Source: Zygnema cylindricum (Eukaryota > Streptophyta > Zygnematophyceae > Zygnematales > Zygnemataceae). From it: a stretch of DNA of 64,000 nucleotides. This document shows positions 12,577 through 23,467 of the stretch, piece after piece. Numbering within the stretch: position 1 is the stretch's first letter; every line of letters starts with the position of its first letter. The stretch lies in the NCBI GenBank assembly GCA_037447655.1, contig JBBHKE010002610.1, forward strand, positions 62,001 through 126,000, read 5' to 3'. The notes beneath the pieces were generated by a model. It was not told where the DNA came from. It worked only from the letters and a program-made list of their open reading frames with translations, and searched no databases. Made by a program: the position numbers and the translations under genes.

Positions 12577-13146
12577 ACTACACCGCGAATCGTAATTAGC
12601 GTTATTAACGCTAATTCCGTCACCACGAATTCTGACCCAAAAACCCTATAAAGAGTAAATAACTCTAAAATTTTCTTTACATTGTTTAAGGTACTTTTTT
12701 AATCAACGTTAACAGCTTTAGTATAGTGCCGTTTTAAATAGTGTGGCTTACGATCGGTGTCTGACCGTGCAAAATTTTACCGTATTAACGACAAAAGTAC
12801 AAAAAATGATACATGCCGTTATGATGTAACTGCGTTTTCACAAACCGCGTGGTGCGAACATCATAATGACGTGAAATTGTACGTTTGTCAGATTCTGTAT
12901 GTGTACCTAAAAATCGGATAATTATGTCGTGAAATTGTACGTTTTCACAAACCGCGTAGTGGAAACGTCATAATGACGTGAAATTGTACGTTTGTCAGAT
13001 TCGGTAAAGCGGATAATTATTACTGACAGAAATCTAAATTAGAGTTATCGATAAACTACAACTTTGTTTTGAAAAAACGAAAAAATCTACATTGGAATGG
13101 ATAACATTAATTATTTATTTACAATGATTACGATTCGCGGTGTAAT
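12577..13146. mobile_element. MITE-like insertion nested in the hAT element
   Basis: TACACCGCGAATCGTAAT at 12579-12596 is the exact reverse complement of 13127-13144. Counting TA as the target duplication gives 16-bp inverted repeats CACCGCGAATCGTAAT, a layout like Tc1/mariner-derived MITEs. There is no ORF inside. The interior has a 23-nt near-palindrome (12594-12616) and two copies of a 65-bp direct repeat. It lies between the transposase gene and the hAT 3' end, so it is a separate insertion or an expanded subterminal structure. Confidence 0.6.
12835..13006 (+). repeat. two 65-bp direct repeats inside the MITE-like element
   Basis: Copies at 12835-12899 and 12942-13006 both start TTTTCACAAACCGCGT and contain CATAATGACGTGAAATTGT, with only a few differences. 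A third partial match (GTCGTGAAATTGTACGTTTT) lies between them at about 12927-12946. Confidence 0.8.
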
Positions 13147-13392
13147 AAATGCTTAACGTTAATAACAATGAGCGTTGTAATTTTGTACCTTTTCGGTTAC
13201 GGGCGGGCACGGTTAGTCCCTAGAAATCGAGTTTCGGTTTTTGTTTTTTTTCGTAAACGACGGTCGGTTAACGGTTAACAATTTTGGAGCGTGACAAAAC
13301 TCGGTCGGGCGTCGGTTACTCAGATTTTGAAAAAAAAAAACGGTCGGTTTCGGGTATGAAATTTTTTGACTTTTGCGACCTCTGCTCAACGG

Positions 13393-14350
13393 CGAGGGAA
13401 GGTTTTTGTTTGAAATTTTTTCTACGTCGGGGTACGGAACTTTCAAGTCGGAATAACAATGATAATGAATAAAGTCGTTAATGCTAGTATTGATACAGTT
13501 GTTTATAGTTTATACTAATATTAGTACATTGTTAACACTCTTATTTGTACACTTCCAATTGACTATAATGCGTACAGCTGTTTATAATATTGTTAGTACA
13601 GTTGTCAACAATATTAGTGTTAGCACAGCTGTTAATATTACTTATAAAGTATCGTTCATACTACTAATAATCACCTCCCTCTCTCCCTCCCTCCCTCCCT
13701 CCCTCCCTCCCTCTCCGTCTTGAACTACAGGCAGTTTTGTTTTATGAGTATGAGGCTATTTTATTTTATTGGTTCATATTTATTTATTCTTGTTCTCAAT
13801 ATATGGGGCTTAGTAATTCTTGGCTGGTCCTCTTTATTTTCCACCACCAAGCTGTTGATTGCGAAACTCTTCAGCTGACCGAAGTTCTCTAAAGAGATCG
13901 AATGGCAGTATCCCTGCTTTCCTTTTAGAGATTTGCATTGATTTTTATTATCTAAATAATTTATTGATTTTCTTGTTTTTGGCTTGGTTTTTTTTTAAGT
14001 TTCGTTTCCGTACGTTTTTTAGCAATTTTATGTTTTTCCGTACGAATTTATTCACAAAAGCAGTTCAGTGTTGCTAGAGAAAGGAAAGCAAAGATGGATA
14101 GTTTATTTCTCTAATCTTCCATCCTATTTTTCATAACACAAATAAAATCAAAGTTAAGTTGACATTGTGTTAAATTCCCTACCACAGTTCCATTGTGTTA
14201 AATTCCCTATTAAAGTTTCCAATTACTTGGACCAGAAATGTTATATTCGCGAACTAAAATAAGAACATGATAATGAAAATAACTTGACAAAACTCGATTG
14301 TTCTTGAAAATGTAAAAAACTAATTGTTTTTTTTTTTTTTTTATTTTCAG
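13393..14350. other. intergenic AT-rich DNA with a CCCT microsatellite
   Basis: No gene recognised. About 13500-13640 has loose repeats of an ACAGYTGTTnATA/ATTAGTACA type. A (CCCT)n tract occupies about 13674-13716. From 13720 to 14340 the sequence is AT-rich and ends in a T run and TTTTATTTTCAG, a good 3' splice site for the gene fragment that follows. Confidence 0.5.
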
Positions 14351-16331
14351 GCAAGTTTTGCACTTCTCGATTATAGTGTAACTCACAAATATCTTTCCAT
14401 AGCCATCGTTTTGTTTAACAAATGCATAACGTAGGGAAATACTGTGAAAGGAGGAGATCTCCAAGTGGCTGGAGTGATAATCACCGCCGCAATTTCCTGT
14501 TTAGCAGCAAAGCTGAATTTCCAACTAGTCGGGGAATTCAGAAAACTGACTCGTCTCAAAAGTGTGATTGTCGACCGCGGATCGAAACCCATCGGAAATG
14601 CCGCTCTCTGGAACTGCGACCTCACTTATTTAAAAAATGGCACAGGTATGTGAGAGTTAAATGACTGAAAACAGTGCAACAGTTAATTCTTTTTTCCGAG
14701 AATTTTCTTTCTTTAATAAAAAATACTGAAAAGATCTTTTGGAAAGCCTAATTATTTGCGAAACGTGAACTCCTGTGGGATGCTATTAACAGAACATAGA
14801 GTTTGACTTGGTACAAATCATTGGATTTCTCTTTAAAGATTAAGATTTACAATAAAGCACATGTCATGTTGATTTCCTTTTTTAGTAACGGTGGAAATGT
14901 CACATTTCTAGGTACTCGAGTATATTCCCAACCCGGATTTTCGTTGGGCGTTTTTTCCCATACCGCTCGTCCATTGTTTTGAAATGAGAGGGGAACATCG
15001 CAACCTTGGGATGATTCAAACTATCGATAACGGTGTTACGAGCGAGAGAACTGCGGTGGATCTTGGATATGATTGTGCAGAAGGTCATCATTTGTATACT
15101 ATTTATTGGACTCCCAAAATGATTTTGTGAGTGGTTAACTCTAGCATTTTTTTTTTTGTGGTTTTTTTGGGGGGAGTGGACGGTAGATTTCCTCTTGGTT
15201 TCAAGCATATTCTTTGGGCTCTAAATAATATCATGTTAATAGTAAACAGTCGGCAATTTTTTTGGAATGTTTAATTGGAGCATTTGGTTATTTAATAATT
15301 TCTTTCATGCCTATCTTCTTGAACTCACAATAAAATCATGCAATAAATAAAATGTGGACATTCTCAACCTGTCTTTTTAACGGCACTGTTGATGGGTTTT
15401 TAATTGCCTTTGAAAATAAGTAACAAAACTGTGCTAGTTTGGAGTGTACTTAATCTCGAAGAAGTATAAAATTATTGTGCCATTAACTACAAGGAACCAA
15501 GAAAAAGTTTTCGACAGAAACCACAATATTAGTGGTCAGCGGTGTAAACTTTAGTTGTGCTAGAAATGCTGGGCAAAAAAATATGAATTTATTATTTTTA
15601 TTCGTTTTATGTATCCAAAAGGATGGTATAGAAATGTCAAAGATTCCTCGAGTTTCTACACACTAAAGTAGCAGAACATAAATTCATAAGCACGGTAGTA
15701 ATGGAAAAAAAAAGGAAACCAAAGACTTTCCCGAAAAAATAATCTGAAAGTAGAAATAAATTATTGTTGTGACCCAAGACGCTAATATTTTTTCTTGTGA
15801 AGAGTAGAAGAACAAAATGTCTATTAAGGACGTATATATGCTAAAAAGACACCCTCGAGTGTGTCAATTTGAATTAAAACCCCAATAGCTATCAAAACAA
15901 CATCCCCAAATGTGTTATCTTGAGAAAAAGAAACCAAAAGATACTAAGACAAAATCCCCAAACGTTTTTTTCCTTTGAACTAGATGGATGAGCGACAGCA
16001 ATGTCCTACACATGTACGACAAAGTCACGTGGTACGCCTCCTCGGGAAACGAAATGCATTTATATTTTGAAATCGAAGCTATAGAAACGTACACAGTGCC
16101 CACGTGGCAGAAAGGGGTGAATTTGGGGGCAAAACGGATTCCATTACCGCTTCTTTCAAAAATGTAACCATTAGAAATCCCCTCCTAACTATGCCAAAAA
16201 TTAACCGGAAAGACGTGAATGCACTGATGTTGACTATGGCGACCGACTATTGCAGGGTCCAAATGACCTTCCAAAGGTTGAGCAGTGCGGCAAATATTAC
16301 ATTTGACAACACTTACTGCGGTGAGTGGTAG
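14351..16331 (+). pseudogene. GH16-like (glucan/chitin-glucan type) gene remnant, three exons
   Basis: Three exon-like blocks with good splice sites are present. Exon a is 14351-14645 (acceptor TTTTCAG, donor ACAG/GTATGTG) and reads VAGVIITAAIS, like the GVVTAF strand of GH16. Exon b is about 14911-15126 (acceptor TTTCTAG, donor TTTT/GTGAGTGG) and reads CFEMRGEHRNLGMIQT then GHHLYTIYWTPKMI, like the FHTYTIEWTP segment. Exon c, from about 15984, reads WMSDSNVLHMY and MHLYFEIEA and, in another frame, FGGKTDSITASFKNVTI, like the GG..TASFKNVTV end of GH16. Order and spacing fit the family. Exon a has an in-frame stop, exons a and b do not join in phase, and exon c has a frameshift. The ExDxxE catalytic motif is not intact in either possible alignment. 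Family members remodel cell-wall polysaccharides outside the cell. The assignment is by pattern only. Confidence 0.45.
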
Positions 16332-16681
16332 TGGGGAGAATAGATGTAGGTGCTTAGTTTTTCTGAGGGGGTTGCGGGAGAGGGATAGAGAGATTATTAT
16401 TACATTTGTGCATTTGTAAAGTGGATGTCAGATATTAAAGTTTTACACTATAAATTAGCGACACATTGTTGGCATGGAAAGTTTTCTTTCATTCTTCTCC
16501 TTCCGACCAAAAGCAAAGAAAAGGGTGGAAATAAAGATGACAAAACGTCTAAGATGTGAGTATCAGATCGGGAGATATCATCATTTACTGTATGGATTAT
16601 TCTGGTCTATTTTTTTGGAGTTACCAGTTAGCCTCAAAAAGAAATCACCTGAAAATAATTAGTAAAACCTTAAAAATTCTT
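16332..16681. other. unassigned sequence before the microsatellite
   Basis: The stretch is AT-rich with short unconvincing ORFs. No gene recognised. Confidence 0.4.
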
Positions 16682-17400
16682 GAGAAGGAGAAGGAGAAGG
16701 AGAAGGAGAAGGAGAAGGAGAAGGAGAAGGAGAAGGAGAAGGAGAAGGAGAAGGAGAAGGAGAAGGAGAAGGAGAAGGAGAAGGAGAAGGAGAAGGAGAA
16801 GGAGAAGGAGAAGGAGAAGGAGAAGGAGAAGAAGGAGAAAAGGAGAAGGAGAAAGAAAAGGAGAAAGAAAAGGAGAAAAGGAGAAAGAAAAGGAGAAAAG
16901 GAGAAAGAAAAGGAGAAAACGAGAAAGAAAAGGAGAAAAGGAGAAAGAAAAGGAGAAAAGGAGAAAGAAAAGGAGAAAAGGAGAAAAGGAGAAAAGGAGA
17001 GAAGGAGAAAAGGAGAGAAGGAGAAAAGGAGAAGGAGAAAGAGAGAAGGAGAAAAGGAGAGAAGGAGAAAAGGAGAAAAGGATAAGGAGAAAAGGAGAAG
17101 GAGAAAAGGAGAAGGAGAAAATGAGAAGGAGAAAAGGAGAAAAGGAGAAAAGGAGAAAAGGAGAAAAGGAGAGAAGGAGAAAAGGAGGAGGAGAAAAGGA
17201 GAAGGAGAAAAGGAGAAGGAGAAAAGGAGAAGGAGAAAGAGAGAAGGAAAAAGAGAGAAGGAGAAGGAGGAGAAGGAGAAGGAGAAGGAGAAGGAGCAGG
17301 AGAAGGAGCAGGAGCAGGAGAAGGAGAAGGAGGAGAGGGAGGAAGGAGGAAGGAGGAAGGAGGAAGGAGGAAGGAGGAAGGGAGAAGGAGAAGGAGAAGG
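16682..17400 (+). repeat. GAGAAG purine microsatellite
   Basis: A nearly pure hexanucleotide GAGAAG tract runs from 16682 to about 16828. It then decays into GGAGAAA, GAGAAAAG, GGAGCA and GGAGGAA variants up to about 17400. Almost every base on the plus strand is a purine, so the tract can form triplex DNA. Because it lacks stops it gives long spurious ORFs (Lys/Glu- or Arg-rich on plus, Leu/Ser-rich on minus); none is a gene. Confidence 0.95.
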
Positions 17401-18179
17401 AGTGTTGTTTTTTTTTCTCTCTTCTTAGGAAGGGAGATAGGGTGAAGGTGACGGAGAGGGAAAAAGAGAGAGCCGCCACCTCTTCCTCTTTATCCCTCCT
17501 CCTCTCCTTCTCCCTAAACTATTTCCATCCCTCTTCTAATCCCCATGTCTCTACTTCTCTCTTTATCGTTTTTTTTTTCTCCCCTCTTTTCTCTTACAAA
17601 TTGTCTTGTTGTTTTGTTTTTTTTTTTTCGTCCGAGAAGCGCATATGGAAGCGATTGTTTTTGGCGAAGGAAGTTTAGAGAAAAAAAGAGGAAATGCCCA
17701 TCTTTATTGGATTTTTGAAGGAAGCGTCGTCTTCGCTCGTTTTTTTTTTGGTTCTTCCACACTCTTTTTAGTTGTTTTCCCCTTTTTTTCGGAGGTAGTC
17801 TTTTTATTTAGACAGTTTTTACCCATTTGGTTCAGTAGGAAAAAGCTGAAAAGAGGCTGTTTTTGGGTTGTTATTAGGTTTGGAGAATTTAGTGTTGTAT
17901 ATTTTTTACTTTTAGCTGTACGGTTAGTTTTTTATTAGGATTATGATGTTTAAGTGGACAAAAGAAGAAATGGTTGCATATGTTAGAGTATGGAAAAGGG
18001 GATTTTCAAAAAAAATGGTGTGTATGTGGTTCTTTTAGGTTTTTTTTTACTTTTAATATTTAGTCGGCATTGTACCTTTTTTTGTATCAATGAAAAAGTT
18101 GTGTTTTTGGTATTTTTAATTGTTTAATGTTATCTTGTTGTAGTTTTGATTTGTTTTTGGTTGATTGTGGAAACTTTCC
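17401..18179. other. T-rich unassigned sequence
   Basis: The stretch is pyrimidine- and T-rich, with ORFs dominated by Phe and Leu that follow from base composition. No gene or element recognised. Confidence 0.4.
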
Positions 18180-19515
18180 TAAAATTGTTGCTGACATGGT
18201 TTTTCAAACCGTTCATACCGTTTTCCTCAAAATGTTTTTTTTTACCCAACTACTTTCCAGTCCGTTTTTCAAAACCGTTTTTCCAGGCTGTTTTTTGCAC
18301 ACCGGTCTTTCAGACTGTTTTTTCGAACGTTTTTTCAGACCTATTTTTGAAACCATTTCTCCTAGCCATTTTTTCAGACAGTGTTTTTGGACTGTTTTTT
18401 CAGACTGTTTTTAGAATATTTATACCGTTTTTTATACCTTTTTTGTTGACCGTTTTTTTTAGATTTCCTACAGTTGTCAGACCGATTTTACATACCGTTT
18501 TTTCAGACCGTTTTTAGACCTTTTTTTAGGTTTTTCAGACCATTTTCTGCCCGTTTCTTATAACGTTTTTTTCTACAGTTTTTTCAGACCGATCTATCAA
18601 ACCTCTCGATCCTTTTTTTTTGGACCGTTTTTCAGTCTGTTTTTAAAACCGTTTTTTGGACCGTTTTTCCGACCGTTTTTCTTCGACCGTTTTTTCAGAC
18701 CATTTTATCCAGACCGTTTTAGACCGTTTTTTATACCGTTTTTTCTGACCAGAATGTTTGTTAGACCGTTTTTCAGTCCATTTTTCAAACCGTTTTTGGA
18801 ACGTTTTTTTAACTTTTTTGTCAGTTTTTTTACATTGTTATTTCAGATCGTTTTTTAGTCCGTTTTTTAAACTGTTTTTTCAGTCCGTCTTTCAGACCGT
18901 AATTCAGACTATTTTTCGAACTGTTTTTTCGAACCGTTTTCTAGGACTTTTTTTTGGGCCTGTTCTTTCAGACCGTTTTTTCAAACCAGCCCGTTTTTTC
19001 AGTGCGCTTTTTGCACAGCAGTTTTTTTACTGTTTTTCCATACCGTTTTCTTAGACCGTTTTTATGGACCGTTTTTTCTGATCGTTTTTTTAGACAGTTC
19101 TGACCGAGATTGTTTTTTGTGACCCTTTTTTCATACCATTTTTTTCAACCGTTTATTCAGATTGTGTCTTTAGACCGTTTTTTCAGACCATTTTTTCCGA
19201 CCGTTATTTCGCTTTGTTTTTTCACAACGTTTTTTTTGGACCATTTTTCCAGACCGTTTTTCTGGACAATTTTTTCAGACCTTTATTTTCGAACGTTTTT
19301 TCAGCCGGTTTTTTTAAGGATGTTTTTTTACCGCTTTTTCCGAACGTTTTTTCAGACCGCTTTTTCAGTCAGCTTTTTAATACCATTTTCTTAGGCCGTT
19401 TTTTTACCGTTTTTTCCGAACGTTTTTTCACTCCGTTTTCTCAATCAGTTTTTTCAGACCTTTTTTTCACACCGTTTCAGATAGTTTCACCGTTTCAGAT
19501 AGTTTTTTCTGAACG
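18180..19515 (+). repeat. T-rich minisatellite, block 1 (TTTTTTCAGACCG)
   Basis: This is a degenerate tandem array of a unit near 13 bp, TTTTTTCAGACCG, with variable T number and frequent changes in the CAGACCG part. It yields artefactual Phe-rich ORFs. It ends in a long T run near 19510-19540. Confidence 0.9.
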
Positions 19516-20165
19516 CTATTTTTTTTTTTTTTTTTTTTTAAACTGATAAAAATCGCAGAAAATAAATTAATGCCGTTTCTTTGACAATTGTAAAACCATT
19601 TCTTTTAAAATTGTTATTAAAATTAAAATAACTTACCATTAAAAAAGAAAATAACTTCAATTTTTTTTTTTTGCTTTTAAAATGGTTTTTGATTTTTTTT
19701 TTTTTTAAATATTTTTTTTCAAATTAAAAAACAGAATAGATTTAAAAAAGTCAAAACAAAAAATATATATATATATATATAATCGAGGTAAAGAATTTCA
19801 TTTAAAAAAAAAAATACATTTTATTTTTTATATCTCTTATTTTTTTTGAGTTTTTTTTTGTGGATTTTTTGTTGAATGTCTGATTATTGTTCAAATTTGT
19901 TTCAACTGGAGCATGTATTATTGTCTTCATATTCTGCCCTGCCCTGATACTTGCAACAAGTGGATAAGTTTGCTTGCAAGAAGTAGATGAGGTTATTCAA
20001 AGGTTTGTCATCCTAGCAATAAGTCCTTACAACAAATGGAAAAGTATATTTAAAGATTTGTTACAGGATGAGCTCCAAACTCCAACAAATTTGAAGTGGA
20101 TCCTATGTTTAGCTTATCTCATGTTCTCCGTACAGTTAGCCGCAGTAAAGAGTCGAAAGTTATAT
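19516..20165. other. AT-rich spacer with TA microsatellite and a unique segment between minisatellite blocks
   Basis: 19516-19870 is poly-A/poly-T-like DNA with (TA)n near 19763-19781. 19871-20165 is of ordinary complexity and has an ORF (from 19974) reading MQEVDEVIQRFVILA, with no similarity that I recognise. It runs directly into minisatellite sequence, so the segment looks like an island left between two repeat blocks. Confidence 0.5.
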
Positions 20166-21740
20166 GCTTTAGTTTTTTCTGACCGCTGTTCCAAAGTTTT
20201 TTCAGACCATTTTTCTTAAACCGTTTTTTTAGCGTTTTTTCCGAAAGTTTTTTTAGACCTTTTTTTCCATACCAATCCTTTTTTTTCAGTCCGTTTTTCA
20301 GACCATTTTTTGAGACCGTTTTTTCACACCGTTTTTCTGACCTTTTATAACTTTTTTTTCTGACCGTTTTACTGCATTTTTTCAGCTCGATTCTTCATAC
20401 CATTCTTTCAGACCATTTTGTTTGACCGGTTTTTCAAACCCTTTTTCAGACCGTTTTTTAAGACCTTTTTTCCAGCCTTTTTTTCAGAATTTTTTTTGGA
20501 CCGTTTTTACAGACAGTTTTAGACCTTTTTTTCACTGTTTTTTTTGACAGATTTTTCAGACCGTTTTTTCAGACTGTTTTTTCAACCGGTTTTTTCGACA
20601 AATCGACCGTTTTATTCGAACGGTTTTTAAGACCGTTTTCAGACCGTTTATTTGGACTGCTTTTTCAGATCGTTTATTTCAGACCACTATTTCAAACCGT
20701 TCTATTAGATGGTTTTTTTAGACCGTTTTTTCCAGACCATTTTTTCAAACCGTTTTTTTCAGATCGTTTTTTAGACCGTTTTTTCCGATCGTTTTCTGGA
20801 CCGTTCTTCAGACTGCTTTTTCAAACCGTTTTTAATACCGTTTTTTAGACCGTTAGTCAGACCGTTTTTTTGGACTGTTTTCCAGACTGTTAATTTAAAC
20901 CGTTGTTTATACCATTTTTTGGACAGCTTTTTCAGACCATTTTTTTAAACCGTTGTTCCAGATCGTTTTTTTAGACCGTTTTTTGGACCGTTTTTTCGGA
21001 GTATTTTCAAACTGTTTTTTTATATTGTTTTTCAAGCCGGTTTTCAGAAAGGTTTTTGGACCGTTTTTAAACCGTTTTTCAAACCGTTTTTTCATCCCGT
21101 TTTTTACACCGTTCTTTAGACCGTTTTTACAGTTTTCCGGACCGTTTTTCCGACCGATTTTCCACACCGTTTAGATGGCCGTTTTTACACTGTTTTGTTC
21201 GGTCAATTTTTACGCCGTTTTCAGGCCGTTTTCCTGGACCATTTTTTCGGACTGTTTTTTCAAACCGTTTTTTTTGAACCGTTTTTAGACTTTTTCATAC
21301 CGCTTATTTTTCGACCATTTTCTTAGCCATATTTTCAGATAATTTTTTTGGACCGCTTTTTCAAATTGTTTTTTTTAATCGAGTTTTTAACTGTTTTTCT
21401 AAACCTTTGTTTTCGAACGTGCTCTTCAACCGTTTTTTCATACACATCGTTTTTTTTTCACCCATTTTTTCAGACCACTTTTCAGACTGTTTTTGAAACT
21501 ATTTTTTTCAGTCCGTTTTTTCAGACCGGATTTTCAAACAGTGTTTTTTTACTGTTTTTTCCAACCGTTGCTTCAGATTGATTGCTGGACCATTTTTTCA
21601 GACTGTTTTTTCGGACCGTTTTTTAGAGTTTTTTAGATCATTTTATCATATCGTTTTTTCATGCCGTTTTTCCAAACCATTATTTATGAACAATTTGAAA
21701 GGACCGTTTTTTCACCCCGTCCTGTTTTTTCAGTTCATAT
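20166..21740 (+). repeat. T-rich minisatellite, block 2
   Basis: The repeat type is the same as at 18180-19515: CAGACCGTTTTTT-like units of about 11-16 bp with heavy divergence. It ends exactly where a TGTTGAA motif starts at 21741. Confidence 0.9.
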
Positions 21741-22090
21741 TGTTGAAGTACAATTTCAGTTGTGTATTTAGTGATATGTACTTCTCTTAGTTGTACTTTA
21801 GTGCGCATATTCTATGCGGAAACTGTTGTTTCACGTCAGTGTAATGTTGATTCATGTAAATGTGTTTTCGTGTACGGATACCCTTATTACTATCCAGACA
21901 CACTTTGTAATCATTGTACTTCTTTTGTCTCGTAGTTTAGTGAACATTATATTCGACGGTGACATACGTCGTACCTTTTCACGCTTACGTTGTACTTTCA
22001 CAATATTCATTGTAGATTAGTGATTCTTTCATTATAAATTCCTTGTACGAAATATTCTTTCCGTTCCTAACTTTGCCGTCCACCGACTTT
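21741..22090 (+). mobile_element. possible copia LTR fragment
   Basis: It starts TGTTGAAGTACAATTTC, like the other copia LTR starts in the window. It shares short stretches (TTTAGTGATATGTACTT against TTTAGTGATTTTGTACTT) with the E 5' LTR at 26219. No internal region follows; the A-rich minisatellite begins soon after. No second copy confirms it. Confidence 0.35.
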
Positions 22091-22134
22091 GTCATAGGCC
22101 GTCACCAGTAATACCTTTTTTGTCCTTTGCGGCT

Positions 22135-22860
22135 TCGATTCTTTTGTGGACGTCGTGTAGCTCGAAATACAAAAAGACAAAAACACATGACAAATACAGA
22201 AAAGACAGCATACGGAAAAGATGAAAAGAAAAAGTACATAAAAGACAAATTTCAGGAAAACAAAATACTAAAAAAACAATACGGGAAAGACAAAAGGAAA
22301 AAATAAACGAAGTACAGAAAAGACAACACAAAAAGACAATACGAGAAAAACAATACAGAAAAGACAAAACACTAAAAAGACAAAACAAAAATGATGGGGT
22401 ATATAAAAGACAAAATACATAAAAAGACAAAACACATAAACAATAACACAAAATAACACAAAGGATAGTACATAAAACACAAAATACATAAAGACAACAC
22501 GAGAAAGACAATACAGAACAAAAAAAAAATACTGCAAAAATAAAATACAAAAAGACAACACATAAAAGACAAAATACTACAAAGACAATATTAGAAAGTC
22601 AAACACAAACGACAACACATGAACAACAAAACACAGAAACGACAAAATACATAAATGACAAAATACATAAAAACTATGAAAGAAAATACAACAAAAAAAA
22701 AATACTGCTAAAACAAAATGCATAAAAGACAAAACATAAAAGACAATGCACAAAAGGTAAAATACGGAAAAGAAAAAAAGCGGAAAAAACAATGTAAAAA
22801 AGACAAAACACAAAAAACAAACTACATAAACAAAAAAATATATAAATGCAGAAAGTAAGG
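22135..22860. repeat. A-rich minisatellite (AAAAGACAAAATACAT type)
   Basis: This is a degenerate tandem array of AAAAGACAA and AAATACATAA modules, 11-18 bp per unit. The minus strand gives long Phe/Val/Leu/Cys-rich ORFs by composition only. It lies just before element H. Confidence 0.85.
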
Positions 22861-22961
22861 GCATGGTGGGCAAAAGAGAGAGATATTGGAGAAAGATATC
22901 CAAGATGAAAGAGACAAGAACCATGGCAAAGAATAATAAGGAGCAAAAGATAAGACAAAAT

Positions 22962-23410
22962 GTTTAGGTATATTGTGAAACGGCGTCTCATATTTGTTGA
23001 GCGCCGTAATATTGTTTATTTAGTTTGCGTGTTGTTTGATTTGCGTTGTGTGATAGTTTATTTATATTTTGGTTTGGTTTGGTTTGTATTTGAGTGCGTA
23101 GTGCTTTAGTTTTGTACGGCGGTTTTATGTTTCGTATAGTACCGCGTACAGTATGGTGTTTGGTAGGTACTTTGGTTTGATTGGTTCACGTGCGTACTTT
23201 TGTACAACGTGCGATTATGTAGTACTTGTTTGTTTCGTGTGAGTAGTATAAGGACTTAGTCGTTTTCGTGGGAGGCAATCTTTGTAAGAGGGGAAAACTT
23301 CCGATGAAATATATTTTTGTCTTTTGCTGGAGTGCTCTCTTCTATCTATATTTGCTTCCGCATTCTACTTTGTCTTTCCTTCTATCATATTGTGAATTGG
23401 TCCTTACAAG
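22962..23410 (+). mobile_element. probable 5' LTR of element H
   Basis: A non-coding stretch ends in CCTTACA two bases before a canonical tRNA primer site at 23411. The left end is uncertain; TGTTTAGG at 22962 is a candidate. No second LTR copy is visible, because element H is cut off at 25655. Confidence 0.45.
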
Positions 23411-23422
23411 TGGTATCGGAGC
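23411..23422 (+). promoter_or_regulatory. primer-binding site of H, tRNA-Met 3'-end type
   Basis: TGGTATCGGAGC differs by one base from TGGTATCAGAGC, the complement of the 3' end of plant-type initiator tRNA-Met that many plant copia elements use. This priming mode differs from that of elements A, B, E and I here. Confidence 0.75.
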
Positions 23423-23467
23423 TAGTGTGCTCCATTAAGAGCTTTCAAGGTGGCAAGTCTTGCCGCC

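Larger units (their letters stand above)
9033..13384 (+). mobile_element. hAT-superfamily DNA transposon, structurally complete
   Basis: The ends are inverted repeats CAGAGGTCGCAAA (9033-9045) and TTTGCGACCTCTG (13372-13384), a perfect 13-bp match. They are flanked by the 8-bp duplication CTCAACGG at 9025-9032 and 13385-13392, the length diagnostic for hAT. Both subterminal regions carry repeated GGTCGGTTA/CGGTCGGTT motifs (about 9070-9190 and 13260-13350), probable transposase-binding sites. A transposase gene with one intron lies inside (9733-11989) and a MITE-like insertion lies near the 3' end (12577-13146). Ends and duplication are perfect, yet the transposase is broken, so the copy could move only with help from another element. 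Confidence 0.95.

Noticed and set aside
16556-17678. Long plus- and minus-strand ORFs (about 270-330 codons) over the GAGAAG tract
   Set aside because: They are open only because the hexamer lacks stops. Three frames give Lys/Glu-, Arg- or Leu/Ser-rich products with no domain.
18127-21790. Series of Phe-rich ORFs that look like membrane proteins
   Set aside because: They are translations of the TTTTTTCAGACCG minisatellite; composition alone explains them.
22092-22991. Minus-strand hydrophobic, Cys-rich ORFs of up to 152 codons
   Set aside because: They are shadows of the A-rich minisatellite and overlap each other in all frames.
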